Assembly (NCBI GenBank): GCA_028829895.1
Contig: CM054179.1
Span: 71,114,391-71,178,390, forward strand
Reading direction: 5' to 3'
Source: Sinotaia quadrata
Lineage: Eukaryota; Mollusca; Gastropoda; Architaenioglossa; Viviparidae
DNA: 64,000 nucleotides
The notes beneath the pieces were generated by a model, which was given only the letters and a program-made list of their open reading frames with translations, was not told where the DNA came from and did not search any database. Shown in pieces: positions 23,510 to 59,239 of this stretch (its first letter is position 1; each line of letters opens with the position of its first letter). The translations under genes were made by a program, and so were the position numbers.

Positions 23510-23960
23510 GGTGAGATTATTATTATTATTATTCAGCCACTTTTTCACGACTTCCCTAAACTGTCGGTTGTAAACCAAGGTAAACCAATCTTATCAAGAT
23601 TCTGGGAGATATAAGATTTTGCGGAGGATATTGACACTTCCGAAGACCGCTGCTTTGACTTGTGGAGCCAATCTGTGGTTTCCAGGTAGTTTATTCAGAT
23701 AGTCTTCCAACTCAGACGCTATGTCTCCCAAGGCTTCTTTCCATTCTCTGGACTTTTTTTTATCTGACATCTGGTATTTTTCCATATTTTCTTTCTTTGC
23801 TTGTATGTTTCCTTCACTTGTAACAGCGACATCGATGATTGTTGTTATTCTCTTAGTCTTACTGAGAACTACAATGTCTTGTCTTTGTGTAGGAATTCCT
23901 TTGTTCTTACCTTGAAGTCCCACAATATTTTCACTTCTTCCATCTCAATGACTGCCTCTG
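23510..23960 (-). mobile_element. 5'-truncated LINE, C-terminal endonuclease region (copy 1)
   Basis: On the minus strand, 23594-23923 stays open and reads DIVVL, TTIIDVAVTSEGNIQAKK, then LGDIASELEDYLNKLPGNHR. The order DIVV...IDVA...LPG matches the C-terminal region, with its restriction-like endonuclease, of R2/NeSL-like non-LTR elements. The (ATT)n run at 23518-23533 is the element's 3' tail. The matching 3' segment recurs at 32.3 and 44.7 kb. Confidence 0.65.
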
Positions 23961-24089
23961 GCTAGTGCGTGCTCTTTGTTTTTTTTTTTGTTTTTGCTTT
24001 TTTAAAACTTATTATTATTAAATTCTAACACAAACTACTCAGAATTGAATAACATACTGCAACTAACCTGAGTTTATCCAAGCACATAT

Positions 24090-24465
24090 GTTTGTCGTGT
24101 GTCTAAGCTGATGACGCCCTATTTGTCGGTCCGATAAAGCATTGCTGTCTAAACTGATGACGCCCTATCTGTCGGTCAGATAAAGCATTGCTGACTAACT
24201 GATGACGCCCTATCTGTCGGTCAGATAAAACATTGCTGACTAAGCTGATGACGCCCTATCTGTCGGTCAGATAAAACATTGCTGACTAAGCTGATGACGC
24301 CCTATCTGTCGGTCAGATAAAACATTGCTGACTAAGCTGATGACGCCCTATCTGTCGGTCAGATAAAACATTGCTGACTAAGCTGATGACGCCCTATCTG
24401 TCGGTCAGATAAAACATTGCTGACTAACTGATGACGCCCTATCTGTCGGTCAGATAAAACAGTGC
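24090..24465. repeat. 46-bp minisatellite, about eight copies
   Basis: Unit contains GATGACGCCCTATCTGTCGG. Confidence 0.95.
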
Positions 24466-25800
24466 AGTTTAGTTGTATTTAACTTTCTCTTTTTTAGTTC
24501 GCAAATATTATTTTTGTTAATTCTGAAATTAATATTTCTTCAAAAGCTTAAATGAAATTTCAAATTACTTTATTACTTTTAATGAAGTTTGACTTTTGTA
24601 TACTGAGATAATACATTTTTCATATGGAAGCCAAAGCCTAAATGCTGGAATATTATGTTCGTATTTACCTGTAGGCCGTAATAATTCAATTTTTCTATTG
24701 TCTAAATCTTTTCATGTCATTCTCGAATAAATAACTAATAATAAATATTAGTTTATACATTCAAGTAACATGCAAAATACAATTCAAACTCACTCTCTCT
24801 CTCACTCTCACGCACACACAAACAACACATTATCTCACTTAAAAATGAAAACAGTCTAACAACCAGGAACAAAAATTAATCATACGTATATCGATTTTCC
24901 ACTGTGTTCTTTTCATGTACGATATTTTGGTGGATAATCTATAGCCATTAACAGTCGAGTTCAATTTTAAGAAAGATTTTCTGGAGACAAGTACTTGAAT
25001 TGCTTGTCCTGTCCTGACTGACGTCTGTTAGAATAAGAAAGTAGACCTATGCACAAACAAATCAATTGGTGAACGCCCTACCAGTTAATTACACTTTCTT
25101 GAAAATCAAGCTTTACGTATTTCTGAAAATGTGTTTTGCACCGACTGCCAAAACCTGTTTGAATAATCTACTGTCTTCCTCTCTTGAGAGATATTTATAG
25201 AGCTGACATAATTAATACGCATTGTACAGCTACTTTCGTTTTCGTGGCTCAGGAAGAGACTCGCTATCCTACGTGTTGTAGCTCAAAGTGCTGGCACGGA
25301 TCACACGTAGTCCTGAAATCGAAAATACATTTCGGTGAACTGATGAATGTGATTCTACTATTCATTTTGCTTCTGATCAAACACACATAAGTTTGTCAGC
25401 TCTCTATCAGTTACTATACGTATCTACGTGCGTCTTTTTAACACAAAACACCACAACAGAGGTAAGTAATACAACCATGTTACTATGTTTCAAGAATTCA
25501 CAATCAATCTACATTTTACTGACATTTAACTGGGTGTATATAAAAATATCTTTATTCTGACAAAACAATATGAACTTCTGTTTTGTTGTTGTTGTTACTG
25601 ATGCATTTACTGAAATGGAGGAGGAAATATTTAGGCATATAAGATATTCTTATACCGTCATAGAGCGATGTGAGTAATTATGTCGAGCGTGAGAGGATAA
25701 AATTGATTTATGATAAAATAATTATTTTTAGATTATCACACAGCCGATGTGAAAAATAGATTGTCGAGTGTGGGAGGATACCAATATACTGACACCCTTA
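24466..25800. other. No gene recognised
   Basis: AT-rich sequence with only short open frames. The one at 25184-25390 ends in a hydrophobic stretch but has no support as a gene. Confidence 0.6.
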
Positions 25801-25802
25801 AT

Positions 25803-25905
25803 GGTATACTGTATATGTCGTGAGTCGGGGCTACTGTATAACATTGTCGTGAGTCGGGGCTACTGTATAACACTGTCGTGAGTCGGGGCTACTGTATAAA
25901 TTGAA
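25803..25905. repeat. 29-bp repeats, three copies
   Basis: Unit contains GTCGTGAGTCGGGGCTACTG. Confidence 0.93.
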
Positions 25906-26314
25906 TTATTAGTCTCTATGACATTGGGATGAGTAGTCTTATGTTGGCTCGTTAGACGCCCTAAGACCGAACAAATAATGAGGACGGTACAACATTACTG
26001 TGTGAATTGTACATAAAGTGAAGATGATAAAGAAATGACGAAGGATTTAATATAAAAGTAATAAAAATATTTTTGTTACAAAAGAATTAAATTATTAATT
26101 AAAAGTTTTGAGATATAACTCTGCTACAACAATCTACATTCATTTAGGTTCCTTTTGAATATTTTATATATATTTGTTGTACATAGATCACTCATGTTGG
26201 TTTGGCTTATACTTACACCATAATATGTGTTGTTAGTTTGTAAACTAATATTAAATTTAATATTCCTGGCTTATGTATCACCCTTCTATCGAACACATGA
26301 CGTACCAAAAGGTG

Positions 26315-26405
26315 CGTTTTGGGGACTAGCCCGCAGTTACGGGGAGCACAGGGTGAAGAATTAACATCTGGTCTCATCCCCCAACAAGACGTCACACACG
26401 CCATC
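26315..26405 (+). repeat. Short dispersed repeat, copy 2
   Basis: Shares the segment GAATTAACATCTGGTCTCAT and flanks with 21375-21460. Confidence 0.55.
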
Positions 26406-26867
26406 TCACTGCGTCACCTGCGGAAAACGTTTATTACCATAGAAACCGGACAAAGGGGCAAGTTATCGTCCGTCCCATGAACAAAGTCATGTCTGTTAAG
26501 GAATTAATTTAATAAATCATTTCACACGACAAGCTTGATTAAAGTAATGTTGTTAAAGGTACCAATTTACTTAATTTAATTAATTTCAATGCACAACAAA
26601 CACACATAAATGAAGCGTGCTTTCATTCGTATCTAACTAGTATGTTCATTGGTAATGTCACAAAAGGCAGTGATAGAGGCGACTCTACTGCTTATGCAAA
26701 CTCATTCGCCATTTAATAAAATAATTTTAATAACTGTATTTCTTCAAAATATGGAAAATTTTCCTATTCTTGAAATTCCAGTATCAATATCACATGTGTG
26801 GCCCAGAAAGTAATATGCTGAATTTTCATCATAAATATCTAAAACCTTTGATACATAAATAATGGGA

Positions 26868-26935
26868 AAGTAATATTATACTTAAATAATGGGAAAGTAA
26901 TATTATACTTAAATAATGGGAAAGTAATATTATAC
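26868..26935. repeat. 26-bp repeats, three copies
   Basis: Unit AATAATGGGAAAGTAATATT, just upstream of the gene 2 start. Confidence 0.93.
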
Positions 26936-26999
26936 GTGTATGTCTGTCAAAGGCTTCATGATACACAGACATAAATGAACGGTACAAGAATCAAGCGAC

Positions 27000-49343
<22,344 letters not shown>

Positions 49344-50084
49344 TAGTGACGGCCGCAAGCAGTATAAACTTTATGATGCTGATGCAAGATTGCGAAATAA
49401 AACCGTACGACTAAATTTCTTCAAACATGAAGAAAGGCTTGTTATACAGGATTTTTTCACGCATTGTACAGATCTTTGAACTGAAATATTCACACATACG
49501 ATTGAATTTTTCGCCGAGTACATAGACCTTATAAAAGATGCATTGTTCACATGCCGAGAACTTATTTATTTATTTATTTATTTATGAATTGTTCACTGAA
49601 CAAAAGTAATTTAAAGATGTTTTGTTTACACAGCGAGAACTTTTTAAAAATTTATAAGTGAATTGATTACAGATCAAAATATGAGAAATTATTTTAGACT
49701 AAACTGTTCACAGAGCAAATTACTATATAGTTGATTTCTTGTTTTTTATATAGCGAACACTTCTTACGACTGCGTTGTTCATGTTCTAAAGTATTATTGA
49801 ATTGCTATGTTCATAGATATAGCTTCGAAATAACCTCAAGTAAACATGCGCACATGGACATGCATACAATCAATAAACACACTAATACACCCTTACACCC
49901 TTTTTTTAAAAATACACTTTCAAATGGATTTTACATCCCTATATATATACACATACAGATTCGTGAACAGGTGCTATACACATACACACGTAAATACACA
50001 CGATACGTATGGAGCTTCATTTTATACAATATTATACAACGCACGCATGCAAAACGTGTATGCGATATGTGGCAGTTATTTTCA

Positions 50085-50412
50085 ATGTGAGAAATCTTTA
50101 ATACTAAGGATTATATTATCTTTTATCTATAATATAAAATGTTTAATACTAAAGATAATATTATCTTTTATCTATAATATAAAGTGTTTAATACTAAAGA
50201 TTATATTATCTTTTATCTATAATATAAAATGTTTAATACTAAAGATTATATTATCTTTTATCTATAATATAAAATGTTTAATACTAAAGATTATATTATC
50301 TTTTATCTATAATATAAAAGGTTTAATACTAAAGATTATATTATCTTTTATCTATAATATAAAATGTTTAATACTAAAGATTATATTATCTTTTATCTAT
50401 AATATAAAACAC
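50085..50412. repeat. 45-bp minisatellite, about seven copies
   Basis: Unit contains ACTAAAGATTATATTATCTT; the multiple-of-three length creates a 218-codon open frame. Confidence 0.95.
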
Positions 50413-50639
50413 CTCTCAAATGTGGACTGGGTTGCGATAGGGTGGCTCCTCTGTGACCCTCCCTACCCAATGCTAATCATCGTATTTAAATTCTATTCTT
50501 AAAATTAACGTCAACTTGACATATTCCCATGCTCCCTTGGTGAACCACCCACATTTGAAAGGTTTTCTTTTATGTCCGACTTTTATGTCCGATTTCTTGA
50601 TCATTACACAAAGCCTGTACCGCTATAGGCAAACCTTTC

Positions 50640-51130
50640 TCCAAATTACAAGATTGAATTAGTGGATGAACACTAAAAGAAATAGAAATGTACCACACAC
50701 ACACACACACACACACTACACAATTACAAGATTAAGTTAGTGGATGAACAATAAAAGAAATAGAAATGTACCACACACTACACAATATACAAGATTGAAT
50801 TCAAAATACAAACTAATGTACACAAATATACATAAAACATGGATGCGAACATTCACTGAAACATATATGAGATCACTAACCAATAAAACAACATTGTGAG
50901 AAAACTCGCTAAAACTAAAATGTCTCAGAAGATTCATTGATAAAACAATATTATGAAAACACTCACTAAAGCAACATGTATGGGATTATTCACCAAACAA
51001 ATATGAAAACACTCACTAAAACAACATGCATGGGAGTATTCAATAAGAGAACAGACATTAAAACAACATCCATGGGAGTATTCACCAAAAAAACATGAGA
51101 ACAGTCACTAAAACAACATCCATGCCAAAA
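50640..51130. repeat. Mixed short repeats with (AC)n
   Basis: Two copies around AGTGGATGAACAMTAAAAGA and several of CACTCACTAAAACAACAT, with a (CA)n run at 50695-50714. Confidence 0.85.
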
Positions 51131-51409
51131 ACTTTGTTTTATATACACTTGACACAAATGACCTACATATTTTTATTTCATGCATAATTCAACTTGTATT
51201 ATTTATTATGTATATTAATTAAATTATCAGACAAATCTGAGACCTTTTAAGGTTCGACTATATTTGTTTGATTTAGTTTCTCTGCATACGTGTATGAATT
51301 TTTATCGAATTTATTTAATTTATATTTCTGTTGTATTGAAACATAACTGATTTATTTTTCTCTACGGACTATCATTTTAAATGTGCCTAAAAGAGGGAAA
51401 TATTTGATG

Positions 51410-51860
51410 TCTAGGTGTCTGCGTTTGGTAGAGAGTAGGCGGGATGGAGCTTGTGATCAATCGATAGAAAAAGACACAACTAACTGAAATAGGAACTGAA
51501 CACAGAATTTTAATCTAAAGGCCCCACCCATCTTTACTTTGACTGACTTTCTGAAGTAATGAAATTAAAGGATAAAATTAAAACTAATTAATATTCATTA
51601 CTTTATCACATCTACACCCACATTATGTCAACGTAAATGCCATTATCTTTAACCGGGGTCACGATAAGTTGGATAAACACATCCTGGAGTCTTGGTCACA
51701 AACGAGACGTGAAAATAATCCGTTTAATCTATCTTCTCATGACTGGACTTGAAAACGTATGTAGAGCGGTTCCGTTAGGCTAACTCTATTGGTCTCAGTC
51801 CGCTCACGCTCAACCAAAACAACCTGTTTTAACATCCCTCTTGTCTAACCTAGACTTTCA
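51410..51860. other. GC-richer intergenic stretch, no gene
   Basis: Unlike its AT-rich flanks and free of tandem repeats; possibly an old non-coding insertion. Confidence 0.4.
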
Positions 51861-51954
51861 TTTTACAAATAAACTTTATCATAGCATTCTGAATTACAAA
51901 CATTTCAAATAACATATCATAAAATTATAAAAAAACAAAATTGAACATATCATT

Positions 51955-52165
51955 TATAAACTGTGTGGGAATTACCATCATACAAAAAGGGAAGGTCATA
52001 TTTGATTGCATTAAAAATGTTTTCCTGTTCTGTGTTCTTCAATTTTGTAAAGAGGACAAATGTGGGGGAATTACCATCATACAAAAATGGAAGATCATAT
52101 ATGATTGGATTAAAAATGTTTTCCTGTTCTGTGTTCTTCAGTTTTGTAATGAGGACAAATGTGGA
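51955..52165. repeat. ~112-bp duplication
   Basis: Two copies containing GGAATTACCATCATACAAAA and TTTTCCTGTTCTGTGTTCTT. Confidence 0.93.
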
Positions 52166-52754
52166 AAAACAGTGCGTGGACATTGACGTAATGTAGGCAC
52201 TTCGCAGGAGGTGACACGACAAATCTGTGGCAAAGATGCCATTTTATTTCTTTTAATCCATTGAATGTTTCAATTTGTAGTTATCTATGACACTTTTGGT
52301 TTGCTTTAGAGTGGTACTTTGCACTATTTAATTTGTAGTTCATTTACGACACTTTTGACTAATGATTCAAGATACAGACCTACAATTTAAAACACTACTG
52401 AAAGTGAATAGGTAAATGTTCATTATATAAGAACGTGCTTTCGTTTTATTAATGGAAATTATTTTCTTTGGTAACATAATGTACTTATAATTAATCAGTG
52501 TGTGTATGCGTGTGTAGCTAGCAAGATGGATGGATGGATGTAATGACAAATATTTCCACCCCTTCCTTTATTTGTCACTAGTTTTTTTTTCTATCTTCAC
52601 TATCCATATCTATACTTTTATTTATGATATAAATTGTGGAGTGCTTATTTATATAACTGATACTTATGCAGTATGATTTTAAGGAAGACGTCATGTACTG
52701 CTCATCAAGTAAACAAACAATGTGTGAAAATAACAACAGTCCTCCACATGGATT

Positions 52755-53015
52755 ATTAGACATTGCCTGGTGTAGTATCATAATTAAATGGATTACTAGA
52801 CATTGCCTGGTGTAGTATCATAATTAAATGGATTACTAGACATTGCCTGGTGTAGTATCATAATTAAATGGATTACTAGACATTGCCTGGTGTAGTATCA
52901 TAATTAAATGGATTACTAGACATTGCCTGGTGTAGTATCATAATTAAATGGCAAATGGATTACTAGACATTGCCTGGTGTAGTATCATAATTAAATGGCA
53001 AATGGATTACTAGAC
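52755..53015. repeat. 40-bp minisatellite, about seven copies
   Basis: Unit contains GACATTGCCTGGTGTAGTAT. Confidence 0.95.
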
Positions 53016-53039
53016 ATTGCCATAATTAAATGACACTGG

Positions 53040-54117
53040 TGAAATTCCTGGTGGATTTCTATAGTGTAAGTTCCACTGAATGCTTGAGTCCACTTTAAAC
53101 CTCCTTATGAAAAAAGGGCTTATCACATGATGCAATCAATCCTGAGAAGCTAGCCAGTTATGGGCTAGCCAGTGACCATATACTGGCCTACTTTAGCTAA
53201 CCAATAGCCATCCACTGGCCAGCTGGGACTAACTAATTGGTGCTAAGAGAATACAGTGGGGAAATACATGTTGTGGGAAATTATCTTTTTTGCAATAGCG
53301 TGCCGAGAAACTCCACCCAAAACAAGATGTGTTCTCTTGCACAGGTCTCTGCCTAGGAGTTGCATGAAAAAAGCCTCACCCATTGGCAGACTCCCTTTAT
53401 ATCTCCCTTGGTCACTTTGGTACCATTACATCAACCCTTGGCACCATTTACACTAATATAAAACTGGATACAACAGTGGTTCTGTTTTGCAAGTTCTAGA
53501 AGCAAGCCAATGCCATTCTTTTGCAAAGCCAGCCAGTGAAGGTGTGGTGTCATCTACTACATTAAAAAAAACAGAGACAAACTTCATTCAGGTCAAGTTG
53601 ACCCCTTTCATAAAACTATTTGATTTCCTCTATCTTGTGATGTACATTGTTCATGTTGTCTGAACATCTGTTGATTGAACTAACTTTGTTAAGAGATACT
53701 GTTGTTGATTCCAAGAGCACTGAGGTAGTGGGTGAAGCTGCTAAAGATGGCTGTGATGCTGGTGCAATACCAGGCTCTAGAGTTGAGCCTGTGGTTAATG
53801 ATCAGGTCAAGTGTCAGTGACTTGGGAGGAAGCTACTGTCAGGACAGGGGCTGCTATTCATCCCAGAACTGTGCACTTATCAGGTGGCTCGATCAAAACG
53901 TGCCAGAGGGCACCACTCAAGGAGTCATGTGTCTCACGGGAATCAGGTAATGAGGGCATTGTGGCTAGTGTGTATGATGGTGAGGGGGAGGATTTTATGG
54001 TTGAACAGACAGCAGTGGCTTGCACACAGAGGCATTGTGTATAGCATATGACATGCCTGTAGAGTGGCTGGCTATACAGAATATGAAGAGTGTAAGCCAG
54101 ATATGACGATTGATGTA
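53040..54117. other. Unassigned GC-richer block beside LINE remnant
   Basis: Partly open frames on the plus strand (53732-53950, 53811-54044) have no recognised domain. It may be a decayed retroelement. Confidence 0.35.
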
Positions 54118-54900
54118 TCAAGATCCTGCCAGTATTGTGATGGTGATCTGAATGGGGATGGGTCGACCAATGGGTTCATTTTTAATTAGGGTTGCTAAAC
54201 CTCTTATAATCCTATTTTTAATTTTAATGGATCTTCCTTGGATGGATCTGCAGTGTGTGTGGGGGTATTTGATATTGATTTGGTGTGTGATTTCTTGAAG
54301 GCAGATTATATCAGGATTGTGGTCTGCAATTAGGGAATAGAGTTGTGTTTCCTTTAATTTTATTTCATTTGAGTTCCATGATATTATTTTGAGTAAGTTG
54401 TGTTTTTGTATGGTAGCCATATTAAGAGTATGATTGGAATGTGTAACACGGGTGCAGGAGGTGGAGGAATGTGAAGTGAGCACTGGGGGTGGGCGGGTCT
54501 AGGGGGGAATGAGTCTTCTGTGAGGTGGGGTTGGTAGGAGGGGTGTTCTCCAATAAGTGTGGTGGAAAGTGTGTGTGTGGAGGGGAGTTTCTAGGATTGT
54601 ATTTTTTCATAGTTGTGTTGTAGAGAGTATTTTGGCTGGTATGTGAATTAGAGTTTGGGAAAAGGGGGTGGCTAGTGGATTGAGGTTTGGGGTTTGGTAG
54701 CAGAGGGGGCTGAGTGTAAGATGTCTGAATGGAGTGGATGGGTGGTGTTTGGGGGTGAGGGGAGTTTGTGCAGATGTGGTGAGTAGTGGGGGAGGGGGTG
54801 TGGGTTGAGAGTTGATGATAGTGGCAGGGGTTTGTGGTTGTTTTCGATTGGTGGGGGCGAAGGTGTTTGTGGATGGGAGTGATTAGAATGGGTCATTCAG
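54118..54900 (-). mobile_element. LINE remnant: APE-type endonuclease start and Pro-rich ORF
   Basis: The minus-strand frame 54118-54483 reads LLKIISWNSNEI, then LIADHNPDIICLQEI. WN-N and PDIICLQE are the first two catalytic motifs of the endonuclease of Jockey/CR1/I-type LINEs. Upstream minus frames (54422-54896) are Pro/His/Ser-rich, plausibly the end of ORF1. It is cut after about 100 residues of the endonuclease. Confidence 0.7.
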
Positions 54901-55117
54901 TTTCGATGGTACTCCGGACAATGTCTAATAATCCATTACAGAAAGATTCTATTCTTTTCTATATTGTGCACGTGTACTTAATGTGCAGTGTACCATGCTT
55001 ATTTTAAACACTAAACATAGAAATGTCGGAAAAACGAGCATATGCTCCACAACGTATTACATCAATGTATTCCATAAATAAAAATACATATATTAGTAGA
55101 AAATATGAAACACAAGT

Positions 55118-55174
<57 letters not shown>

Positions 55175-55221
55175 GTAGATAGGTAGATAGATGGATGGAT
55201 GGATGGATGGATGGATGGATG

Positions 55222-55292
<71 letters not shown>

Positions 55293-55362
55293 GGATGGAT
55301 GGATGGATGGAGAGAGAGAGAGAGAGAGATGGATGGATGGATGGATGGATGGATGGAGAGAG

Positions 55363-55433
<71 letters not shown>

Positions 55434-55443
55434 CAGATAGACA
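55118..55443. repeat. (GATA)n/(GATG)n compound microsatellite
   Basis: About 325 bases of GATA, GATG and GAGA blocks. Confidence 0.98.
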
Positions 55444-55491
55444 AGTTATTTTATATTATTACAAGAGGGACTTTTTTATCAGTGCTTTTTA

Positions 55492-55572
55492 CGCACGACC
55501 TTTGAACTCACCCTTCTGATCAGACAATTCCACGACCTTTAAACTCACCCTTCTGATCAGAAAATTCCACCT
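55492..55572. repeat. ~38-bp duplication
   Basis: Two copies of CACGACCTTTGAACTCACCC/CACGACCTTTAAACTCACCC. The stretch 55573-56264 shows no gene. Confidence 0.9.
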
Positions 55573-56264
55573 TCTCAGGTAGGAATAAATTGCTCACATG
55601 GAAACATTTTATAATCTTAGATGACGAGAAGTGTTAGTAAAACCTCCATTAGTTTTAGTTATTCTGTTAGTCTATTATTCTGGGGATTCCCGATTTATCA
55701 GAGGCTTATGTAAGATACCAATTTCACCTGGCAATTCTGCATTACACAAGTGATATTTTTAGAGTAAAATTCAAGTCCTTAAGTTCGCGAAGCAATAAAT
55801 GAATGTTTTAATAATAATAGCTAGATTTAAAATTTCTTATTTAAAACCTTATGCCTTTGAGACCTAGTCTTTTTTTTTTTTATTTGTCTCAATATCAGTG
55901 ATCTGGACTAATCTGTCTCTTTATACTTCTTATACATCTAGTGTTTTCTGATCTGGATTCTGTTTACATGAAATCTGAGTTGGATGAGCCAAAATCCACA
56001 GATAAATATCAAGTTCAATCGAGTTAAGAGCGCACAAATTTATTTTATAATGTGCATATCCGCCTGACGGTGTTCAACAACGCTTGTGTTTCTTTCCTGC
56101 CTGAAGTAAAAGACATAAGCAGTATCTGCAGAAATTTCAAAACGATTGTGTCTGTTGAATGGACAATTTAACTCAGGTATGTTGTAATAATTCACAGAAT
56201 CAAATGACAATCAGTTTTCATATGTGCCAGAAATATTTATACAGACACATCCTCTGTCTCTTTT

Positions 56265-56518
56265 GTTTGTTCTGGGCAATCGTCCTTTTATATTGAGTGG
56301 GCGATCGTCCTTTTATATTGAGTGGGCAATCGTCCTTTCATATTGAGTGGGCGATCGTCCTTTTATATTGAGTGGGCAATCGTCCTTTTATATTGAGTGG
56401 GCGATCGTCCTTTTATATTGAGTGGGCAATCGTCCTTTTATATTGAGTGGGCGATCGTCCTTTTATATTGAGTGGGCGATCGTCCTTTTATATTGAGTGG
56501 GCCATCGTCCGGTTTATA
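56265..56518. repeat. 25-bp minisatellite with CGATCG, about ten copies
   Basis: Unit contains TATTGAGTGGGCGATCGTCC. CGATCG alternates with CAATCG between units. Confidence 0.96.
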
Positions 56519-56647
56519 TTCGCAGATATTTTTGTATTGTTTAAATTAACTATGTTAGTTTACAAAAATGTCCTTTCGTTTTCATTTTTGTAGTTTTTTT
56601 TATGTGGGACAATGCATGCTTTATTCGTGATATTCTTTGTGCTGAAA

Positions 56648-56828
56648 GTTTAATGCATTTGTTAAAGTCATGAGCTTAAAATTATGAATGAAAGGTTAAA
56701 TGCATTTGTTAAAGTCATGAGATTAAAATTATGAATGAAAGGTTAAATGCATTTGTTAAAGTCATGAGATTAAAATTATGAATGAAAGGTTAAATGCATT
56801 TGTTAAAGTCGTGAGATTCAAATTATGA
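56648..56828. repeat. 47-bp repeats, four copies
   Basis: Unit contains AAATGCATTTGTTAAAGTCA. Confidence 0.94.
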
Positions 56829-57619
56829 ATTATAAATAATACTACGTGAAAAGCAGAAGCGTTTTCATTTCTATATAATTTTTAATTGTTTAGTTTTTTT
56901 TTTAAAATCAGCATTAATAGCTGTCACGAAGAAAACAATAATGTAAGCTTTATAATGCTTATTGGGTCATACTATTATGTGCACCTGTGGGTAGATAGTA
57001 GTTATAGATTATGAGTAACATGTAGCTATAGAGTATGAGTAGTCTGTAGTTATAAACTATGGATAGACTATAGTTCCAAGTTTACAAGTGGAGAGACTCG
57101 TGGTAATAAAGGCACTACACGAAAAGGTGTATCTAAAAATAGAACTGCACTCGGGGGCCCCTCTGTGACTCACACTTATTATAACCAATGCTAAGGTTAA
57201 GTGTGTTTTTTTTTCCTCATGTTTTTCTCTACCTTGCTTCCTGTACCTGGGTAAAGCAAGCCTAACAAATGCACAGCGTATAGTTCTAATCAGTCTAATT
57301 TGTAACAAATTCGTGGCAGTATCGCTTTTGTGTGTGTGTCAGTCAACGGAGCAGTTTTAAAGTTCACAGTATATTTCACACGTTCTATACGTTTAAACGC
57401 TCGGTTTACATATATTAAACTGGCTTCCATTATTTCACACAAATAGTACATAGAGAACGCCCAGTTTAAATATAAAGCTGACTTCCATTGGCAGCTGAAA
57501 CATACATGCTGAGAATTATCTGTCAAGAATTCCCGTTCAAGGAGCCTATTAACGATTTATATCGGTTCGTTACGACAATGTGACCACATTATGACTAGAT
57601 GCGTTTGTTATTTTTTAAT

Positions 57620-58560
57620 GATTGTTTGTTGCGTCTGTGAGTGTGTTTATAATGTATCTGAATGTGGACTTTTATTTAACTCTGTAAGTGTTTGCTTATA
57701 ATGTATCTGAATGTGGACTTTTTTAAACTCTGTGTGTGCTTATAATGTATCTGAATGTGGGTTTTCTCCGTCAGTGAGTGCGCCCTTTTGTATTTCTGAC
57801 TGATTGTTATGTATGTTTATGTCTAGGACCGTAAGTTTGTTGGTGTTTGTGAGTGTGTGCATGTTATCTGTGAATGTTTATTTATCTCTGTAAGAATGAT
57901 TATGCCTAAGAGCGTATGTTTATTTCTTTTCTGTGATAATATATTTCTTATGTTTGTATATTATTATTGTTTATTGATTTATTTTGCATTTATTGATGTC
58001 TGTGAGTTTAACTGTTATCGTCTTTGTGTCGGCTTATGTCTGTGAATGCTTCTTTATTGTTTGTTGACATCTCTGTGTCGGTTTATGTCTGTGAATGCTT
58101 ATTTATTGCTGACATCTGTGTGTCAGTTTATGTATGAGTGTATGCCTATGAATACGTGTTTGTTTATTTGTACAATTGCTATGTCAGTGATTATGTTTGT
58201 CAAGTCTATGACTGTATTTTATGTATGAACGTTATGTATTTGTGGTTGTATTTGTTATGTCTGTAGTTGTGTACTTGTTATATATGTGACTGTATGCTTG
58301 TTATATATGCGATAATGTGTTCGGAAGTTTTGAATATTAAGTCTGTGGATATGTGTTTGCTATATAATGTCAGTGGGTTGTGTCTGTTTATGCATGTGTG
58401 TGAGTGTTTTTTATGTATGTGAGTATGTTTGCTGTGTCTGGGAATATGTCCATAACTGTGAGTTTATGTCTGTTTGTTTATATGACTGAGTGTTCATTTA
58501 TGAATATGTATGTGCATATTTTATTTTTTTGTGACCTCTATGTCTCTTAGGTTGAATGAT
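57620..58560. repeat. Degenerate TG-rich repeats
   Basis: Early units around TTATAATGTATCTGAATGTG, later drifting TTTATGTCTGTGAATGC motifs; no gene. Confidence 0.75.
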
Positions 58561-58639
58561 ATCAGTCAGCCGAATTAGTGGGGAGCGTTTCCGACCTAGG
58601 TCGATTTCGCGCTAGGGAGGGGGGTGGGTGAAGTTTTAT

Positions 58640-59045
58640 ATCCGTAAGTGTGCACTTACTTGTCTGTGAGTATGTATTTTAAAAGTTGGATATATACGTG
58701 AGTGTGCACTTAGTTGTCCGTGAGTATGTATTTTAAAAGTTGGATATCTACATTAAAAGCAAAGCGCACGTCAGGCATTCCACAAATAAATATTGATCAC
58801 GTGACACTGGCTGCAGAAGTAGAGCTCGAATAATTTCTCAGAAAATGGGAACGCACATTTGTGTGTTTGCTTACGAAAAATCTACTCAGGTGTACTGTGA
58901 TATACTTGTGTGTTTGCTCACGAAAAATCTACTCAGGTGTACTGTGATATACTTGTGTGTTTGCTCACGAAAAATCTACTCAGGTGTACTGTGATATACT
59001 TGTGTGTTTGCTCACGAAAAATCTACTCAGGTGTACTGTGATATA
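58640..59045. repeat. Two arrays (~56 bp ×2, 47 bp ×4)
   Basis: The first is around GAGTATGTATTTTAAAAGTT. The second is around TGCTCACGAAAAATCTACTC. Confidence 0.92.
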
Positions 59046-59239
59046 CTTGTTCGAGATAACATTGCAATCCGTAGGACATTTTGCACTCTACAAATGATAA
59101 AAGTATCGAGTAGTTTAGTGTGTAGGCCTGTATTTGAACAAATTGTAATGAAACCACGTCTCGCTGCCTCTTGAATGAACGACTGAATATTTTTTTTAAT
59201 CCGGGCCATCTCTCCTCCTTCGGTATGGTCTGGATTTAT

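Larger units (their letters stand above)
18293..26999. other. Intergenic region between genes 1 and 2
   Basis: I see no cellular gene here. It holds a possible 3'UTR, two repeat-family copies, a LINE remnant and many tandem arrays. The gene 2 promoter should lie near its right end; I see no clear TATA or initiator. Confidence 0.7.

Noticed and set aside
24090..24465. Regular 46-bp repeats considered as a CRISPR array
   Set aside because: Whole units repeat with no distinct unique spacers, and the genome is an intron-bearing eukaryote.
49846..50502. 218-codon open frame
   Set aside because: Most of it is the 45-bp AT-rich repeat read in frame; the sequence is low complexity.
53732..54044. 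Two open frames suspected as a retroelement polyprotein
   Set aside because: No catalytic motif of protease, reverse transcriptase or integrase could be seen; left as unassigned.
55004..55444. 146-codon minus-strand frame rich in SIYL and SIHP
   Set aside because: Translation of GATA/GATG repeats.
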